Of a stretch of DNA of 64,000 nt, positions 24,620 to 34,703 are shown one piece after another. The stretch's first letter is position 1; the number at the start of each line of letters is the position of its first letter. Location: contig NZ_CP130610.1 in assembly GCF_030544485.1 (NCBI RefSeq), positions 1,736,001 through 1,800,000 on the forward strand, read 5' to 3'. The notes below the pieces were generated by a model that ran no database searches, was not told the DNA's origin, and saw only the letters and a program-made list of their open reading frames with translations. Position numbers and translations under genes: made by a program. Source of the DNA: Halomonas sp. HAL1. Its GTDB lineage: Bacteria; Pseudomonadota; Gammaproteobacteria; Pseudomonadales; Halomonadaceae.

Positions 24620-26338
24620 TTAGCGGGACTTCTCACACAAAAAGTCGATAATTTGATCGGCGGGCACCATCGTGGCGTCGCTATCACGGCGGCCTTTGTA
24701 TTCCAGTTCACCGTTGTCTAAACCACGGTCACCAATCACCAGACGGTGGGGTACGCCCATTAATTCCAGATCCGCAAACTTAACCCCAGGGCGGGTATCA
24801 CGGTCGTCTAGCAGTACGTCTAATCCGGCTGCGGTGAGCGCTTGATAAAGGCGCTCCGACTCCTCGCGGACACGCTGGGATTTGTGCGCATTCATGGGTA
24901 CCAACGCCACTTGGAAGGGCGCAATCGCATTGGGCCAGATAATGCCGGATTCGTCGTGGTTCTGTTCAATGGCAGCGGCGACTACGCGGGTCACGCCGAT
25001 GCCGTAGCAACCCATCCACGGATGGCTGGTTTTGCCATTGTCACCCAGCACATTGGCGTTCATCGCTTGGGAGTACTTTTGGCCAAGTTGGAAAACGTGA
25101 CCGACTTCGATACCGCGCTTGATGGAGAGCGTGCCTTGGCCATCGGGAGACGGATCGCCTTCAATGACATTGCGTAGATCGGCAATCTCGGGCAGGGCCA
25201 CATCGCGCTCCCAGTTAATACCGAAGTAGTGCTTGTCATCCACATTGGCACCGGCGCCAAAGTCGCTCATCAATGCCACGCTGCGGTCAATAATGACCGG
25301 CATTTTCAGGCCGACCGGGCCCAGTGAGCCGGGTCCGGCACCCACCGTTGCACGAATCTCTTCTTCGCTGGCCATGGTTAGCGGAGCAGCGACGTTGGCC
25401 AGGTTTTCTGCCTTCACTTCGTTCAGCTCATGATCGCCACGAATCAGCAGCGCGATCAGGCCGCCTTCGGCTGCATGAACCATCAACGTTTTAACGGTTT
25501 TTTCAATCGGCAGCTCAAACTGTTCCACCAAACTGGCGATGGTCTTGGCATCGGGCGTATCGACCAGACGCAGCTCTTCGGTGGGTTCGGCACGAGTTGC
25601 CTGGCTGCCAAGCGGAGCAGGTAGCGCCTCGGCTTTCTCCATGTTGGCCGCATAATCGGAGGAGTTGGAGAACACGATATCGTCTTCACCGGAATCGGCG
25701 AGTACGTGGAATTCGTGAGAGCCGGTGCCGCCAATCGAGCCGTTGTCAGCGATGACGGGACGAAAGTTAAGCCCTAACCGCGTGAAAATGCGCGTGTAGG
25801 CATCGTACATATCTTGATAGGTCTGCTTCAGTGACGCTTCATCAAGGTGGAAGGAGTAGGCATCCTTCATAATGAACTCACGCGAGCGCATCACCCCAAA
25901 GCGTGGACGAATCTCATCGCGGAATTTGGTTTGAATCTGGTAGAAATTGATCGGTAGTTGCTTGTAGCTGGCGATCTCTTTACGCACTAGGTCGGTGATG
26001 ACCTCTTCATGGGTCGGGCCAACGCAGTAGTCGCGGTCATGACGATCTTTTAAACGCAACAGCTCAGGGCCGTACTGCTCCCAACGGCCAGACTCTTGCC
26101 AAAGCTCTGCAGGTTGTACGGCGGGCATGAGCACTTCTTGAGCGCCTGCTCGGTTCATCTCTTCGCGTACAATGGCTTCTACTTTACGCAACGTGCGCAG
26201 GCCAAGCGGCAGCCACGTATAAAGCCCTGATGTTAAACGACGAATCATACCGGCGCGAAGCATTAGCTGGTGGCTAATGACTTCGGCGTCGGCCGGAGTT
26301 TCTTTCAGGGTGGCAATCAATAATTGGCTGGCGCGCAT
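24620..26338 (-). CDS. proS: Prolyl-tRNA synthetase
   Basis: A 572-residue class II synthetase of the bacterial ProS type that charges tRNA-Pro. ATG 26338 gives [20 protein letters not shown], the standard start. Further motifs: [11 protein letters not shown], motif 2 [25 protein letters not shown] (in part), and motif 3 [16 protein letters not shown]. The insertion domain that edits mischarged alanine lies between motifs 2 and 3 (about residues 225-405). The binding site is weak for 26338. An ATG at 26350 adds four residues. It is followed by the transglycosylase gene on the same strand. Confidence 0.95.
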   Translation of the reverse strand: MRASQLLIATLKETPADAEVISHQLMLRAGMIRRLTSGLYTWLPLGLRTLRKVEAIVREEMNRAGAQEVLMPAVQPAELWQESGRWEQYGPELLRLKDRHDRDYCVGPTHEEVITDLVRKEIASYKQLPINFYQIQTKFRDEIRPRFGVMRSREFIMKDAYSFHLDEASLKQTYQDMYDAYTRIFTRLGLNFRPVIADNGSIGGTGSHEFHVLADSGEDDIVFSNSSDYAANMEKAEALPAPLGSQATRAEPTEELRLVDTPDAKTIASLVEQFELPIEKTVKTLMVHAAEGGLIALLIRGDHELNEVKAENLANVAAPLTMASEEEIRATVGAGPGSLGPVGLKMPVIIDRSVALMSDFGAGANVDDKHYFGINWERDVALPEIADLRNVIEGDPSPDGQGTLSIKRGIEVGHVFQLGQKYSQAMNANVLGDNGKTSHPWMGCYGIGVTRVVAAAIEQNHDESGIIWPNAIAPFQVALVPMNAHKSQRVREESERLYQALTAAGLDVLLDDRDTRPGVKFADLELMGVPHRLVIGDRGLDNGELEYKGRRDSDATMVPADQIIDFLCEKSR

Positions 26339-26635
26339 GGGCGTGAGCATTCCTTGTGCATAAAAGAGATCGTGCTTATAAAAAGCAAAGCTTAGAAAAC
26401 GAAGCACTTAACAACAGCGTGGTGGCTCCGTTAGCGTTGAATTGAGTCATTGTACGGCCTAGCGCTTAAAGCGGCAAAATAGTGCTTATCGTCAAATCAT
26501 CTATGCTTTTGCATGGCTGTGCTAGACTAGGCTGGTTTTAGGGCGCGATGGTCGGTAATAACAAGACATGAAAATAATGCTTCAACACAGCATGTTAGGC
26601 CGATTATCGTTACTATTCTGATTGAGGGAACCTTC

Positions 26636-27070
26636 ATGCATCAAGCAGTTCGTCGCTGGTTGACAGGCGCCGTGGTTGGCGTTTCCATCGTGTCATTAAG
26701 TGGTTGCGGTACGCTTTTTCATCCTGAGCGCAAAGGCCAGTTGAGCGGTGATATTGATCCCGTTATTGCCATCGCCAATGGAGTAGGATTGCTGTTCTTT
26801 ATCGTTCCTGGGGTGATTGCTTACGCCGTGGATTTCTCTAATGGCACCATCTATCTGCCGGGCCGCAGTAGCGCCTCAGTTGATGTTCACCACTTAGACG
26901 ACGCTATGGATGTCGCTTCCCTGGAAAAACTGCTGTCTGAAAAAGCCGGTCAGCCGGTCAGTCTAGAGAGCGAGTTGGTCATGATCGAAGAGATGGGTAG
27001 CCTGGACGAAGCCCTCGCCATGGTGCGTATGTCAGGCGTGCTGGACGAAGAAAAGCTTTCCGCGATGTAA
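26636..27070 (+). CDS. Small lipoprotein of unknown function
   Basis: A 144-residue lipoprotein with signal VVGVSIVSLSGC, where LSGC is the lipobox. A short hydrophobic stretch follows (GLLFFIVPGVIAYAVDF), then a FSNGTIYLP segment. This pattern is seen in the YceK/YidQ-like lipoproteins, sometimes mislabelled as polyribonucleotide nucleotidyltransferase. The C-terminal half is acidic and helical. GAGGGAA precedes the ATG. It is a single-gene unit with its own terminator. The function is unknown. Confidence 0.75.
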   Translation: MHQAVRRWLTGAVVGVSIVSLSGCGTLFHPERKGQLSGDIDPVIAIANGVGLLFFIVPGVIAYAVDFSNGTIYLPGRSSASVDVHHLDDAMDVASLEKLLSEKAGQPVSLESELVMIEEMGSLDEALAMVRMSGVLDEEKLSAM

Positions 27071-27090
27071 CGTCGAGCGTTAGTCGCTAA

Positions 27091-27125
27091 AACCCAGCTC
27101 GGCTTTTTGCCGGGCTGGGTTTTTT
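27091..27125 (+). terminator. Rho-independent terminator of the lipoprotein gene
   Basis: AACCCAGC-t-CGGC pairs with GCCG-g-GCTGGGTT around a T loop and is followed by a run of T to 27125. Confidence 0.9.
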
Positions 27126-27140
27126 ATGCGGCTTCATTCG

Positions 27141-28556
27141 CTACGCGTACTGAGCTGGATTGGGGACGCTGGGAAAACGCGGCGGATGCGCTTCCATATA
27201 GGCATTGCAGGCACGCAGAACGCGGATATCGTCAAACTTGCCCCCAGCTAACTGAAAGCCTACCGGCAAGCCGTTATCGGTAAATCCGCAGGGTACCGAT
27301 GCGGCGGGTTGCTGACTGAGGTTGAATGGGTAGCTAAACGGTGCCCACTCTTCCCAGTCCTGCATACCGCTGCCTGGGGGCACTTCCTGATTAATTTCAA
27401 ACGGACTGACTGCCACCGAGGGCGTCATCAGTAAATGATATTCTTGATTGAAGTGTTCCAGGCGTTGCGTTAATGCCGCGCGGTCGGCCAGGGCACGAAA
27501 CAGCTCAACGGCTTTCCAGGGCTCTGCTTCGCGGGCATTGGCTACCATGCCGGGATCTAAAAGCGTGCGCTGATGTTGGCTCGTTTGCGACCACTGCTCT
27601 AATGAGGCGGTAAACCATAGCTTGCGAAATGTCTCCAGTGGTGACGTAAAGCCTGGGTTTACCTCGACGATTTCAGCGCCCAACTCCTCCAATCTCATGG
27701 CCGCTTCATGCACACGCTCGGCAATTTGCGGGTCTACCTTGGCGTAACCAAGATCCGCGGAGTAGCCAATCCGCAGCCCGGTTAATCCTTTGTCCAGGTC
27801 GACCCCCCAGCACTCAGGCTGGCCGCGAGTGGCGTAGGGGTCTCGATAATCGTAGCGACCTATCACATTCAGCATGCTGACCGCGTCGCGCACGGTGCGT
27901 GTCAGTGGCCCCAGATGTGAAAGGCTGGGCTCTTTTGCGGGCGGCCATTGAGGTGTCCAGCCGTAGGTGGGCTTGAAGCCAAATACCCCCGTAAACGCCG
28001 CGGGAATACGAATCGAGCCGCCTGAATCGCCGCCCTGATGCAGCACGCCCATATTAAGCGCGGCGGCCACGGCGGCACCGCCGGAAGAGCCGCCGGGGGT
28101 TAAGCGTGTATCCCAAGGGTTCGCCGTAGCGCCAAATACGCGGTTATCGGTAACGGCCTTCCAACCGAACTCGGGCGTGTTGGTTTTACCCAGAATTACC
28201 GCGCCGGCTTCGCGCAACATCCGTGCCGGCGGGGCATCGGTTTCACATAACCCTTTAGACGAAGTTAATGAGCCTTCCCGACAAGGCATACCCGCCACTT
28301 GGGTAAGGTCTTTAAGCGACACCGGAACACCATCAATGGGACTTAACTGCTTCCCTTGCCCCCAGCGCCTTGCAGAAGCCTTGGCCGCTGACTCAGCCCC
28401 TTCTGCATCGACGTGCACATAAGCATTTACGTCTGGATTGAAGCGCTCAATCCGATCAAGGGCAGCGCGGGTCGCTTCTAGCGGTGAAACTTTTCTACTT
28501 TTAAACAAACGAGCTAGGGTCTGGGCATCCAAACTGCCGAGATCGGTATCGCTCAT
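27141..28556 (-). CDS. Amidase signature family enzyme
   Basis: A 471-residue amidase. The Ser-cisSer-Lys triad is visible: Lys in PVSLKDLTQVAG, the glycine/serine-rich GGSSGGAAVAAAL, and the catalytic Ser in GGDSGGSIRIPAAFTG. Such enzymes hydrolyse amides, and the substrate cannot be read from sequence. It is not clearly GatA, since no gatB or gatC is present. AAGGAG lies seven bases before ATG 28556. The longer frame to 28628 adds an unlikely N-terminus. The nfo gene upstream ends at 28662, about 105 bases away on the same strand. Confidence 0.88.
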   Translation of the reverse strand: MSDTDLGSLDAQTLARLFKSRKVSPLEATRAALDRIERFNPDVNAYVHVDAEGAESAAKASARRWGQGKQLSPIDGVPVSLKDLTQVAGMPCREGSLTSSKGLCETDAPPARMLREAGAVILGKTNTPEFGWKAVTDNRVFGATANPWDTRLTPGGSSGGAAVAAALNMGVLHQGGDSGGSIRIPAAFTGVFGFKPTYGWTPQWPPAKEPSLSHLGPLTRTVRDAVSMLNVIGRYDYRDPYATRGQPECWGVDLDKGLTGLRIGYSADLGYAKVDPQIAERVHEAAMRLEELGAEIVEVNPGFTSPLETFRKLWFTASLEQWSQTSQHQRTLLDPGMVANAREAEPWKAVELFRALADRAALTQRLEHFNQEYHLLMTPSVAVSPFEINQEVPPGSGMQDWEEWAPFSYPFNLSQQPAASVPCGFTDNGLPVGFQLAGGKFDDIRVLRACNAYMEAHPPRFPSVPNPAQYA

Positions 28557-28661
28557 TACATACTCCTTACGTCGGCTGAAGTTTGGGTAAAGGAGTTTAA
28601 GGGTAGGCAAGCATTGGTCGGGGTGCAAAAGACTCAGCCATGCAGAGGTTAATGGCCTGAC

Positions 28662-29507
28662 TTATTTGGTAGCCTGGGCGCGCAGCCAGTTAATCTCTTC
28701 AGCCCATATCTCGGGCTCGACTGTCTCAAGTATCATCGGAATACCGTTAATCCTTGTATCTTGCATGATGGTCGTAAAAGCGGGCAGGCCGATGTTGCCT
28801 TTGCCGAGACTATGGTGGCGGTCCACTCGGCTGGCAAAGCTGCTCTTCGCATCGTTTAGGTGCATGCCGCGCAGGTACTCAAATCCCATCACGCTGCCAA
28901 GCTCATCAAGTGTTGCCTGTGTGGCTTCTGCGCTGCGCAGATCATACCCAGCTGCAAATGCGTGGCAGGTGTCGATGCATACGCCCACACGGGCTTTATC
29001 ATCGACATGGTCGATGATCTCGGCTAGATGCTCGAAGCGCCAGCCGAGGTTGGTGCCTTGCCCAGCGGTGTTTTCAATCACCGCGGTGACGTTTTGGGTA
29101 TGCGCCAACGCCTCATTAACGGATTCAGCAATGCGCTTTAAACAATCGCTTTCGCTGATTTTGTTTAAGTGGCTACCGGGATGGAAATTAAGCAGCGTCA
29201 GGCCAAGCTGCTCGCAGCGCTGCATTTCATCTAAAAAGGCGTCCCGGGATTTGGCTAAGCCTTCCTGATCTGGATGACCCAGATTAATCAGGTAGCTGTC
29301 GTGGGGTAAAATTTGACCAGGCGAAAAGTGGTGTTCGGCGCAGGCATCGCGAAAGGCTTGAATCGCGGCCTCGGTGAGCGGCTTGCCTTTCCATTGGCGC
29401 TGGTTTTTGGTGAACAGTGCAAACGCATCGGCACCGATCTCTACCGCCCGGTGAACGGCTTGGTCTGCACCGCCAGCGGCGCTCACGTGGGCTCCCAGGT
29501 ATTTCAC
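28662..29507 (-). CDS. nfo: Deoxyribonuclease IV (endonuclease IV)
   Basis: A 281-residue AP endonuclease of the Nfo family that cuts DNA 5' of abasic sites and removes 3' blocking groups in base excision repair. The start [13 protein letters not shown] is standard. Zinc-site segments are visible: [67 protein letters not shown] (in part) and [14 protein letters not shown]-like bases (CAAGGAGTCC) precede the start. No induction sites are apparent. Confidence 0.94.
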   Translation of the reverse strand: MKYLGAHVSAAGGADQAVHRAVEIGADAFALFTKNQRQWKGKPLTEAAIQAFRDACAEHHFSPGQILPHDSYLINLGHPDQEGLAKSRDAFLDEMQRCEQLGLTLLNFHPGSHLNKISESDCLKRIAESVNEALAHTQNVTAVIENTAGQGTNLGWRFEHLAEIIDHVDDKARVGVCIDTCHAFAAGYDLRSAEATQATLDELGSVMGFEYLRGMHLNDAKSSFASRVDRHHSLGKGNIGLPAFTTIMQDTRINGIPMILETVEPEIWAEEINWLRAQATK

Positions 29508-29554
29508 AACGGACTCCTTGTCATTGTTTGAACGTACTCAAGCATCTGAATGGA

Positions 29555-30310
29555 TCAATGGCTATCTAGAAAGCGCTTGAACGCAGCGGGTTCGTCGGTA
29601 ATCACCCCGGCGATACCCCACGCCCAGCGGCTATGGAAGGCGCTGGGATCATTGGCGGTATAGCACAGGATCTGGTAGCCGTCCTGTTGCATGGCCTCGA
29701 CCTGGGCGCGCTTTAGGCGTGACCAGGACGGATGCACGCTAAAAGCGTCAATGGCTTCGCACTGTGCTCGCCAGGTTTTGGGTACGCCATTGTACAGCAC
29801 GCCCAGCGCCAGACGCTCCTTACCTGCCAACTGACGGCAGTGGGTTAGGGCCTCGGTATTGAAGGAGGAGATGATAAGCCGCTCGGGGGGCAGGGTGTCC
29901 AGCATCTCGGGCAGGGCGCGCTCAACCAACGCGATGGGGTCGCGTCCTTTGTTGACCTTGATCTCCATGTTGACGCCCATTTCCAGCTTGTTAAGCAGCG
30001 CTAGCATCTCTCCCAGACTGGGCATTTTTTCCCCTGCAAAGCGATCACCAAACCAGCTGCCCGCATCCAGCGTTTTCGCCGTTGCCCAACTCATGGAGGC
30101 CAGGCTGCCTCGCCCGTTCGAGCAGCGTGCCACGTCGGCGTCGTGCCAGATGACCGGGGTGCCATCACCGAGCAGTTGCACATCCAGCTCTACCCAGGTG
30201 GCGCCCGCCTGATGAGCGGCGCGCACTGCGGCCAAGGTGTTTTCGGGAGCAGCGGCAGAGTAGCCGCGGTGGGCAATCAGCGAGGGAACTTGAATAGCGG
30301 GATGCGTCAT
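29555..30310 (-). CDS. ugpQ: Glycerophosphodiester phosphodiesterase
   Basis: A 251-residue GDPD-family enzyme that cleaves glycerophosphodiesters to glycerol-3-phosphate and an alcohol. The catalytic HRGYS...PENT segment is present (IAHRGYSAAAPENTLAA), with the acidic metal ligands in WVELDVQLLGDGTPVIWHD and later MEIKVN. There is no signal peptide, so it is cytoplasmic, like UgpQ. Its product feeds GlpD, encoded about 7 kb away, which is a functional link by pathway only. Confidence 0.88.
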   Translation of the reverse strand: MTHPAIQVPSLIAHRGYSAAAPENTLAAVRAAHQAGATWVELDVQLLGDGTPVIWHDADVARCSNGRGSLASMSWATAKTLDAGSWFGDRFAGEKMPSLGEMLALLNKLEMGVNMEIKVNKGRDPIALVERALPEMLDTLPPERLIISSFNTEALTHCRQLAGKERLALGVLYNGVPKTWRAQCEAIDAFSVHPSWSRLKRAQVEAMQQDGYQILCYTANDPSAFHSRWAWGIAGVITDEPAAFKRFLDSH

Positions 30311-30509
30311 GACAGCGCTCTAAGCCTTTGGACGATAAAGGAGTGTAGATTCTAGCATGGGGGGATGACAGCGGGATTTCACCGCTAAACAGCATAGGGG
30401 TGAAAATAGGCTAGCGTGCTAGCTTGATTTAAACGTCATGACGCGCTTGTATAGCGGCACCTGTTGTCTTGACTATCTTGTACAAACCCAACAATGAAAG
30501 GAAACCCTA

Positions 30510-31487
30510 ATGTCTAAGCGTATACAATTTGCCCAGACCGGCGGTTCCGAAGTGCTTGAACTGGTCGACGTAAACCCCGCTGAACCCGGTCAGGGCGAAG
30601 TGCGTATCGCCAACAAAGCCGTTGGCCTCAATTTTATCGATATCTATTTTCGTACCGGGCTTTATCCCGCCCCTGCGATGCCTTCTGGCCTTGGCACCGA
30701 AGGCGCCGGTGTGGTCGATGCTGTCGGCGCTGGCGTGACGCACTTAAGCGTCGGTGATCGCGTCGCTTATGCCCAAGGGCCTTTGGGCGCTTATGCAGAA
30801 CTGCATACGCTGCCTGCGGCGAAAGTGGTCAAGCTCCCCGATTTTGTTGATTTCGAGACGGCAGCGGCCAGTATGCTCAAGGGCCTGACCGTGCAGTACC
30901 TGCTGCGCCAGACCTATGAGCTGAAAGGCGGCGAAACCATTCTGTTCCATGCGGCTGCCGGTGGGGTAGGGTCGATTGCCTGCCAGTGGGCGAAGTCATT
31001 AGGCGTCAAGCTGATTGGTACCGTCAGTTCCCAGGAAAAAGCGGATCTGGCCATGGCCAATGGTGCCTGGGCGACGATCAATTACAGCGAAGAGAACGTG
31101 GTCGAGCGGGTGCGCGAGCTGACTAACGGCGAAATGTGTGATGTGGTGTATGACTCGGTAGGCAAGGATACCTGGGAAATGTCGCTGGACTGCCTGAAGA
31201 CGCGCGGCTTGATGGTGAGCTTTGGCAACGCTTCTGGCCCGGTGGATGGTGTCAATATCGGCATCCTCAACCAGAAGGGCGCGCTTTACGTGACTCGCCC
31301 CAGCCTGAACGGTTACGCCGATACGCGCGAGCGTCTGGAAATGATGTGCCAGGAGTTCTTCGCCATGCTCGAGAGCGGAAAGATCAAGATTGACATCGCC
31401 AACCGCTATCCGCTGGCGGAAGCGGGTAACGCCCAGGACGCCCTACAGAGCCGTAAAACTACCGGCTCGACTATTCTCTTGCCCTAA
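30510..31487 (+). CDS. qor: NADPH:quinone oxidoreductase, zinc-independent MDR family
   Basis: A 325-residue medium-chain reductase of the Qor type. The N-terminal part is SKRIQFAQTGGSEVLEL and NFIDIYFRTGLYP. The cofactor-binding glycine motif is HAAAGGVGSIACQWAKSLG (about residues 148-166). Zinc-ligand cysteines of alcohol dehydrogenases are absent. It reduces quinones with NADPH in the cytoplasm. GAAAGGAAA lies close to the ATG. A structured stretch without a T-run follows the gene. Confidence 0.92.
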   Translation: MSKRIQFAQTGGSEVLELVDVNPAEPGQGEVRIANKAVGLNFIDIYFRTGLYPAPAMPSGLGTEGAGVVDAVGAGVTHLSVGDRVAYAQGPLGAYAELHTLPAAKVVKLPDFVDFETAAASMLKGLTVQYLLRQTYELKGGETILFHAAAGGVGSIACQWAKSLGVKLIGTVSSQEKADLAMANGAWATINYSEENVVERVRELTNGEMCDVVYDSVGKDTWEMSLDCLKTRGLMVSFGNASGPVDGVNIGILNQKGALYVTRPSLNGYADTRERLEMMCQEFFAMLESGKIKIDIANRYPLAEAGNAQDALQSRKTTGSTILLP

Positions 31488-31541
31488 TTCCTACCTACCT
31501 AAGTACCCTACATACGCACCTACATACACACCCAGCTGACG

Positions 31542-31594
31542 CATTCGGCTCTCAACGCTTGCCACGTTATTGGCAAGCTGGCCAGGGCCGAATG
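31542..31594. repeat. Nested inverted repeats downstream of qor
   Basis: CATTCGGC (31542-31549) pairs with GCCGAATG (31587-31594). Inside it CTTGCCA (31558-31564) pairs with TGGCAAG (31571-31577). The nested hairpin lies in the 261-base gap before the SLC13 gene, after a microsatellite-like stretch of CTACCTA/ACATACA units (31492-31531). It may be a terminator without a T-run or a 5' leader structure. Confidence 0.5.
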
Positions 31595-31748
31595 CCTTGG
31601 TTGGCTATTCAACGGTCGATGCGTATGCAGGGACTATACCTGTGTATAGTAAACGTCTAATGTGCGTGGAGAATAGCCATGCCTGTGGCGTGGCGTGCAT
31701 CAATCGTATGCTGCCGTTATCAAACGGTGGCAAGGGAGTAGGAAAAGG

Positions 31749-33698
31749 ATGTCGGCTGAGGAGATGAGTGTTGAGAGCTCAGGTGCTGAGGGCTCAGGTG
31801 TTGAGAGTCTCAATCTTGAAGCGTTAGGTCTTGAATGGTTGGCGCTTTCGCCAAGTACGTTGGTGTTTATCGTGCTTGGCTTGACGCTGGTTGCGTTCAT
31901 ATGGGGACGCTTTCGCTACGATCTAGTCGCGTTGGCGGCATTGCTGGGATCGGTCATGCTTGGGCTAGTGCCTGCCGAGAACGCCTTTATGGGTTTCGGC
32001 CATCCGGCGGTGATTACAGTGGCCGCCGTGCTAGTACTTAGCCGGGGCTTTGAACGCTCCGGTGTGGTCGATATTATTTCCAATCAAGTGTTAAAAGTGG
32101 GTGAAAACCTGCTGCTTCAGCTATTAGTTCTGGTGGGTACCGTCGTGTTGTTATCGGGCATTATGAACAATGTAGGCGCTCTCGCACTGCTGTTACCGGT
32201 GGCGATGCGGTTGGCTCGTGAACATAATACCTCGCCCTCTTTACTGCTGATGCCGCTGGCGTTCGGGTCTCTGCTGGGCGGCCTGACAACCTTAATTGGC
32301 ACGCCACCCAATATCATTATCTCTAGTTACCGGCGCGATGTGACGGGTGAAGCGTTTAGCATGTTTAGCTTTTCGCCTGTCGGGATTGCGGTGGCGCTGG
32401 TGGGGCTTGTGTTTATTGTGTTGGTGGGCTGGCGCTTGACGCCGAAGCGCAGCGGCCAAGCCTCTACCGATGAAATGTTCGATACCGCCAACTATTTGGT
32501 GGAATTGAAAGTAGGTGAAGAGTCGAAAGCTAAAGGCTTAACGTTACAGCAACTGCGCGATGAGCTGGACGAACCCATCCCCGTGTTAGCGGTCGTTCGC
32601 GATGATAACCGTCGTGCTGGCTATAACTTCCACGGCGCCTTGGAAGAGGGCGATATCCTGTTGTTGGAAGCAGGGCCCGATGAACTCCAGATGCTGGAAG
32701 ACAAGGTAGGGCTTAGTGCGATAGCCGAACTGGAAGAAGAGGCGGAAGACGCTGAACACACTGCAAGCAGCGAAGAGGGCGAGAAAGCTGGCACGGATGA
32801 AGCGAAAGATGCGGCACAGGATCGGCAGCCGGTGGATACCGAAGGCTTGCAGCTAATTGAAGCCGTGGTACGCAATGATTCCATGATGATTAACCGCAGC
32901 GTGCGTCAGCTACGCCTGAATCATCAGTTTGGCCTGCACTTGGTGGCCGTGGCCCGTGACGGTGGGCGCTTGAAGCAGCGCCTGCGTGATATCCGGTTCA
33001 AGAATGGTGATGTGTTACTGCTACAGGGCAGTGAGAATGAAATGTCCGATAGTCTGGCCTCCCTCGGTTGCCTGCCGTTAGCGAGCCGGGAATTGCATCT
33101 GGGACAGCCGCGCAAGCTGGCCATGTCGATCGCCATTTTTGCCTTAGCAATTATTGCCATGCTGTTCGATCTGCTGCCTGCTGCAGTCGCCATGAGTACC
33201 GCTGCTTTGATTTCGCTACTGATTGGTGTATTGCCGTTGCGCGAAGGGTATCAAGCCATCGACGGCCCTGTGATCGTGCTGTTGGCCGCAATGATACCCG
33301 TGGGGGAGGCGCTTGAAACCAGTGGCGGCGCCGACCTGATTGCCGATGCACTGCTGCGCTTTGGCAGCGACTGGCCGGTGGTGGTCACCATGGTGGGGCT
33401 GTTCCTGCTCTCTATGCTGCTCTCGAATGTGGTCAACAACGCGGCGGCTGCGCTGCTGATGGCGCCGATTGCAGTCAGCCTGGCCAATGGGTTCGATGTC
33501 TCGCTCGATCCGTTCTTGATGGTGGTGGCCGTAAGTGCTTCCTGTGCATTTTTAACTCCCATCGGCCATCAGTCGAATACACTGGTGCTGGGCCCAGGGG
33601 GCTATCGGTTCGGTGATTACTGGAAGCTGGGGCTACCGCTTTCGCTGGTAGTACTGGCTGTCGCTATCCCGCTGATTCTTCTAGTATGGCCGCTTTAA
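31749..33698 (+). CDS. SLC13 family permease with two TrkA-C domains
   Basis: A 649-residue inner-membrane transporter of the SLC13/DASS type. Membrane helices occupy residues ~33-235 and ~455-649, with LLGGLTTLIGTPPNIIIS and the second repeat SASCAFLTPIGHQSNTLVLG, the paired Na+/anion signature loops. Two TrkA-C (RCK-C) regulatory domains sit in the central loop (LVELKVGEESKAKGLTL and LIEAVVRNDSMMINRSV), joined by a strongly acidic linker (about residues 335-370). Substrates in this group include sulfate and dicarboxylates, and which one applies here is not visible. ATG 31749 was chosen. The N-terminal 30 residues are a Ser/Gly/Glu-rich repeat. Confidence 0.87.
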   Translation: MSAEEMSVESSGAEGSGVESLNLEALGLEWLALSPSTLVFIVLGLTLVAFIWGRFRYDLVALAALLGSVMLGLVPAENAFMGFGHPAVITVAAVLVLSRGFERSGVVDIISNQVLKVGENLLLQLLVLVGTVVLLSGIMNNVGALALLLPVAMRLAREHNTSPSLLLMPLAFGSLLGGLTTLIGTPPNIIISSYRRDVTGEAFSMFSFSPVGIAVALVGLVFIVLVGWRLTPKRSGQASTDEMFDTANYLVELKVGEESKAKGLTLQQLRDELDEPIPVLAVVRDDNRRAGYNFHGALEEGDILLLEAGPDELQMLEDKVGLSAIAELEEEAEDAEHTASSEEGEKAGTDEAKDAAQDRQPVDTEGLQLIEAVVRNDSMMINRSVRQLRLNHQFGLHLVAVARDGGRLKQRLRDIRFKNGDVLLLQGSENEMSDSLASLGCLPLASRELHLGQPRKLAMSIAIFALAIIAMLFDLLPAAVAMSTAALISLLIGVLPLREGYQAIDGPVIVLLAAMIPVGEALETSGGADLIADALLRFGSDWPVVVTMVGLFLLSMLLSNVVNNAAAALLMAPIAVSLANGFDVSLDPFLMVVAVSASCAFLTPIGHQSNTLVLGPGGYRFGDYWKLGLPLSLVVLAVAIPLILLVWPL

Positions 33699-33822
33699 AA
33701 AACGTCTAACGGTCCGGCCTGTCGGTGTGATGGTAGCGAAGAGAGGATGAAGGCTATTAGGTTTCGAAAATTTTGCTAACCTATTACGTTCAGAAACCAA
33801 GAAAATCGAACAGGCCGGGCTT

Positions 33823-34581
33823 ATGAACCAACAATTTCGTCAGGATGCCATTGTCGAGCTAGTTCGTCAGCACGGCTACATGAGTATCGAACAGCTCACC
33901 GACCACTTTGCGGTGACACCGCAGACCATTCGGCGGGATTTGAATACCCTGGCTGATGAAGGCCGTGTGCGCCGTGTGCATGGCGGTGTAGGCATCGAAT
34001 CCAGCACGGTGAATACCGCCTACAGCACGCGCAAGACGCTTCACCTGGAAGAGAAGGAGCGCATTGCCCGCTGCTTGGCGCAACACATACCCAACCACTC
34101 GTCGCTGTTCATCAACATCGGTACCAGCAATGAAGTGATTGCCCACGCGTTGCTGGAGCACCAGGGTCTCGAGATCATTACTAACAACCTGAATGTGGCG
34201 GCCATTCTTCAGCATAAAGAGGATTTTACCGTGATCATCGCCGGGGGGCAGGTGCGCTCTCGCGATGGCGGGATTATCGGCGAAGCCACCATCGACTTTA
34301 TCAATCAGTTCAAGGTGGATTACGGCATCATCGGCATCAGTGGCATTGACGAGGATGGCTCACTGCTGGAATTTGACTACCAGGAAGTACGTGTCGCCCA
34401 AGCGATTATTGCCAATTCGCGGCGCATCTACCTGGCGGCAGACTACTCCAAATTTCACCGTAACCCGGTGGTGCGGCAGGGCAATCTGGAGCAGTTGGAT
34501 GCGCTCTTCACCGATCGCAAACCGCCGGAAGCGATCCAGCGCTTGCTGACCCAGCACGATGTAGCGCTGCATATCGCCTAG
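33823..34581 (+). CDS. glpR: DeoR family glycerol-3-phosphate regulon repressor
   Basis: A 252-residue DeoR-type repressor. The helix-turn-helix is at residues 1-55 (YMSIEQLTDHFAVTPQTIRRDLNTL, in part, then VRRVHGG). The sugar-phosphate-sensing domain follows (INIGTSNEVIAHAL, IIAGGQVRSRDGGIIG, IGISGIDEDGSLLEFDYQE). This is the GlpR form, which releases DNA when it binds glycerol-3-phosphate. It sits directly upstream of glpK, and GlpR-like CGAA half-sites lie before glpK and the glpS operon. An AATCGAA at 33804-33810 also precedes glpR itself. Confidence 0.93.
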   Translation: MNQQFRQDAIVELVRQHGYMSIEQLTDHFAVTPQTIRRDLNTLADEGRVRRVHGGVGIESSTVNTAYSTRKTLHLEEKERIARCLAQHIPNHSSLFINIGTSNEVIAHALLEHQGLEIITNNLNVAAILQHKEDFTVIIAGGQVRSRDGGIIGEATIDFINQFKVDYGIIGISGIDEDGSLLEFDYQEVRVAQAIIANSRRIYLAADYSKFHRNPVVRQGNLEQLDALFTDRKPPEAIQRLLTQHDVALHIA

Positions 34582-34650
34582 CCTAGCCGTCTTTGTCGCA
34601 GTTTCATCCTTGAGCATTTAGAGCGGCTGGAGTAGCCTTAAAACATAATA

Positions 34651-34697
34651 AAGCGAAAGCAAGTCAACAAAATCGAAAGACAATACAACAAAGCGAA
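34651..34697. promoter_or_regulatory. Three phased AA(G/T)CGAA repeats before glpK
   Basis: AAGCGAA at 34651-34657, AATCGAA at 34671-34677 and AAGCGAA at 34691-34697 are spaced exactly 20 bases apart, two helical turns, and end seven bases before glpK. CGAA is the GlpR half-site, so cooperative GlpR binding is likely. This is inference from spacing and motif. Confidence 0.5.
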
Positions 34698-34703
34698 CTC
34701 GAC

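Noticed and set aside
31492..31531. CTACCTA/ACATACA microsatellite-like stretch after qor
   Set aside because: The units are irregular and few, with no feature attached. It is recorded only as context of the nested hairpin.
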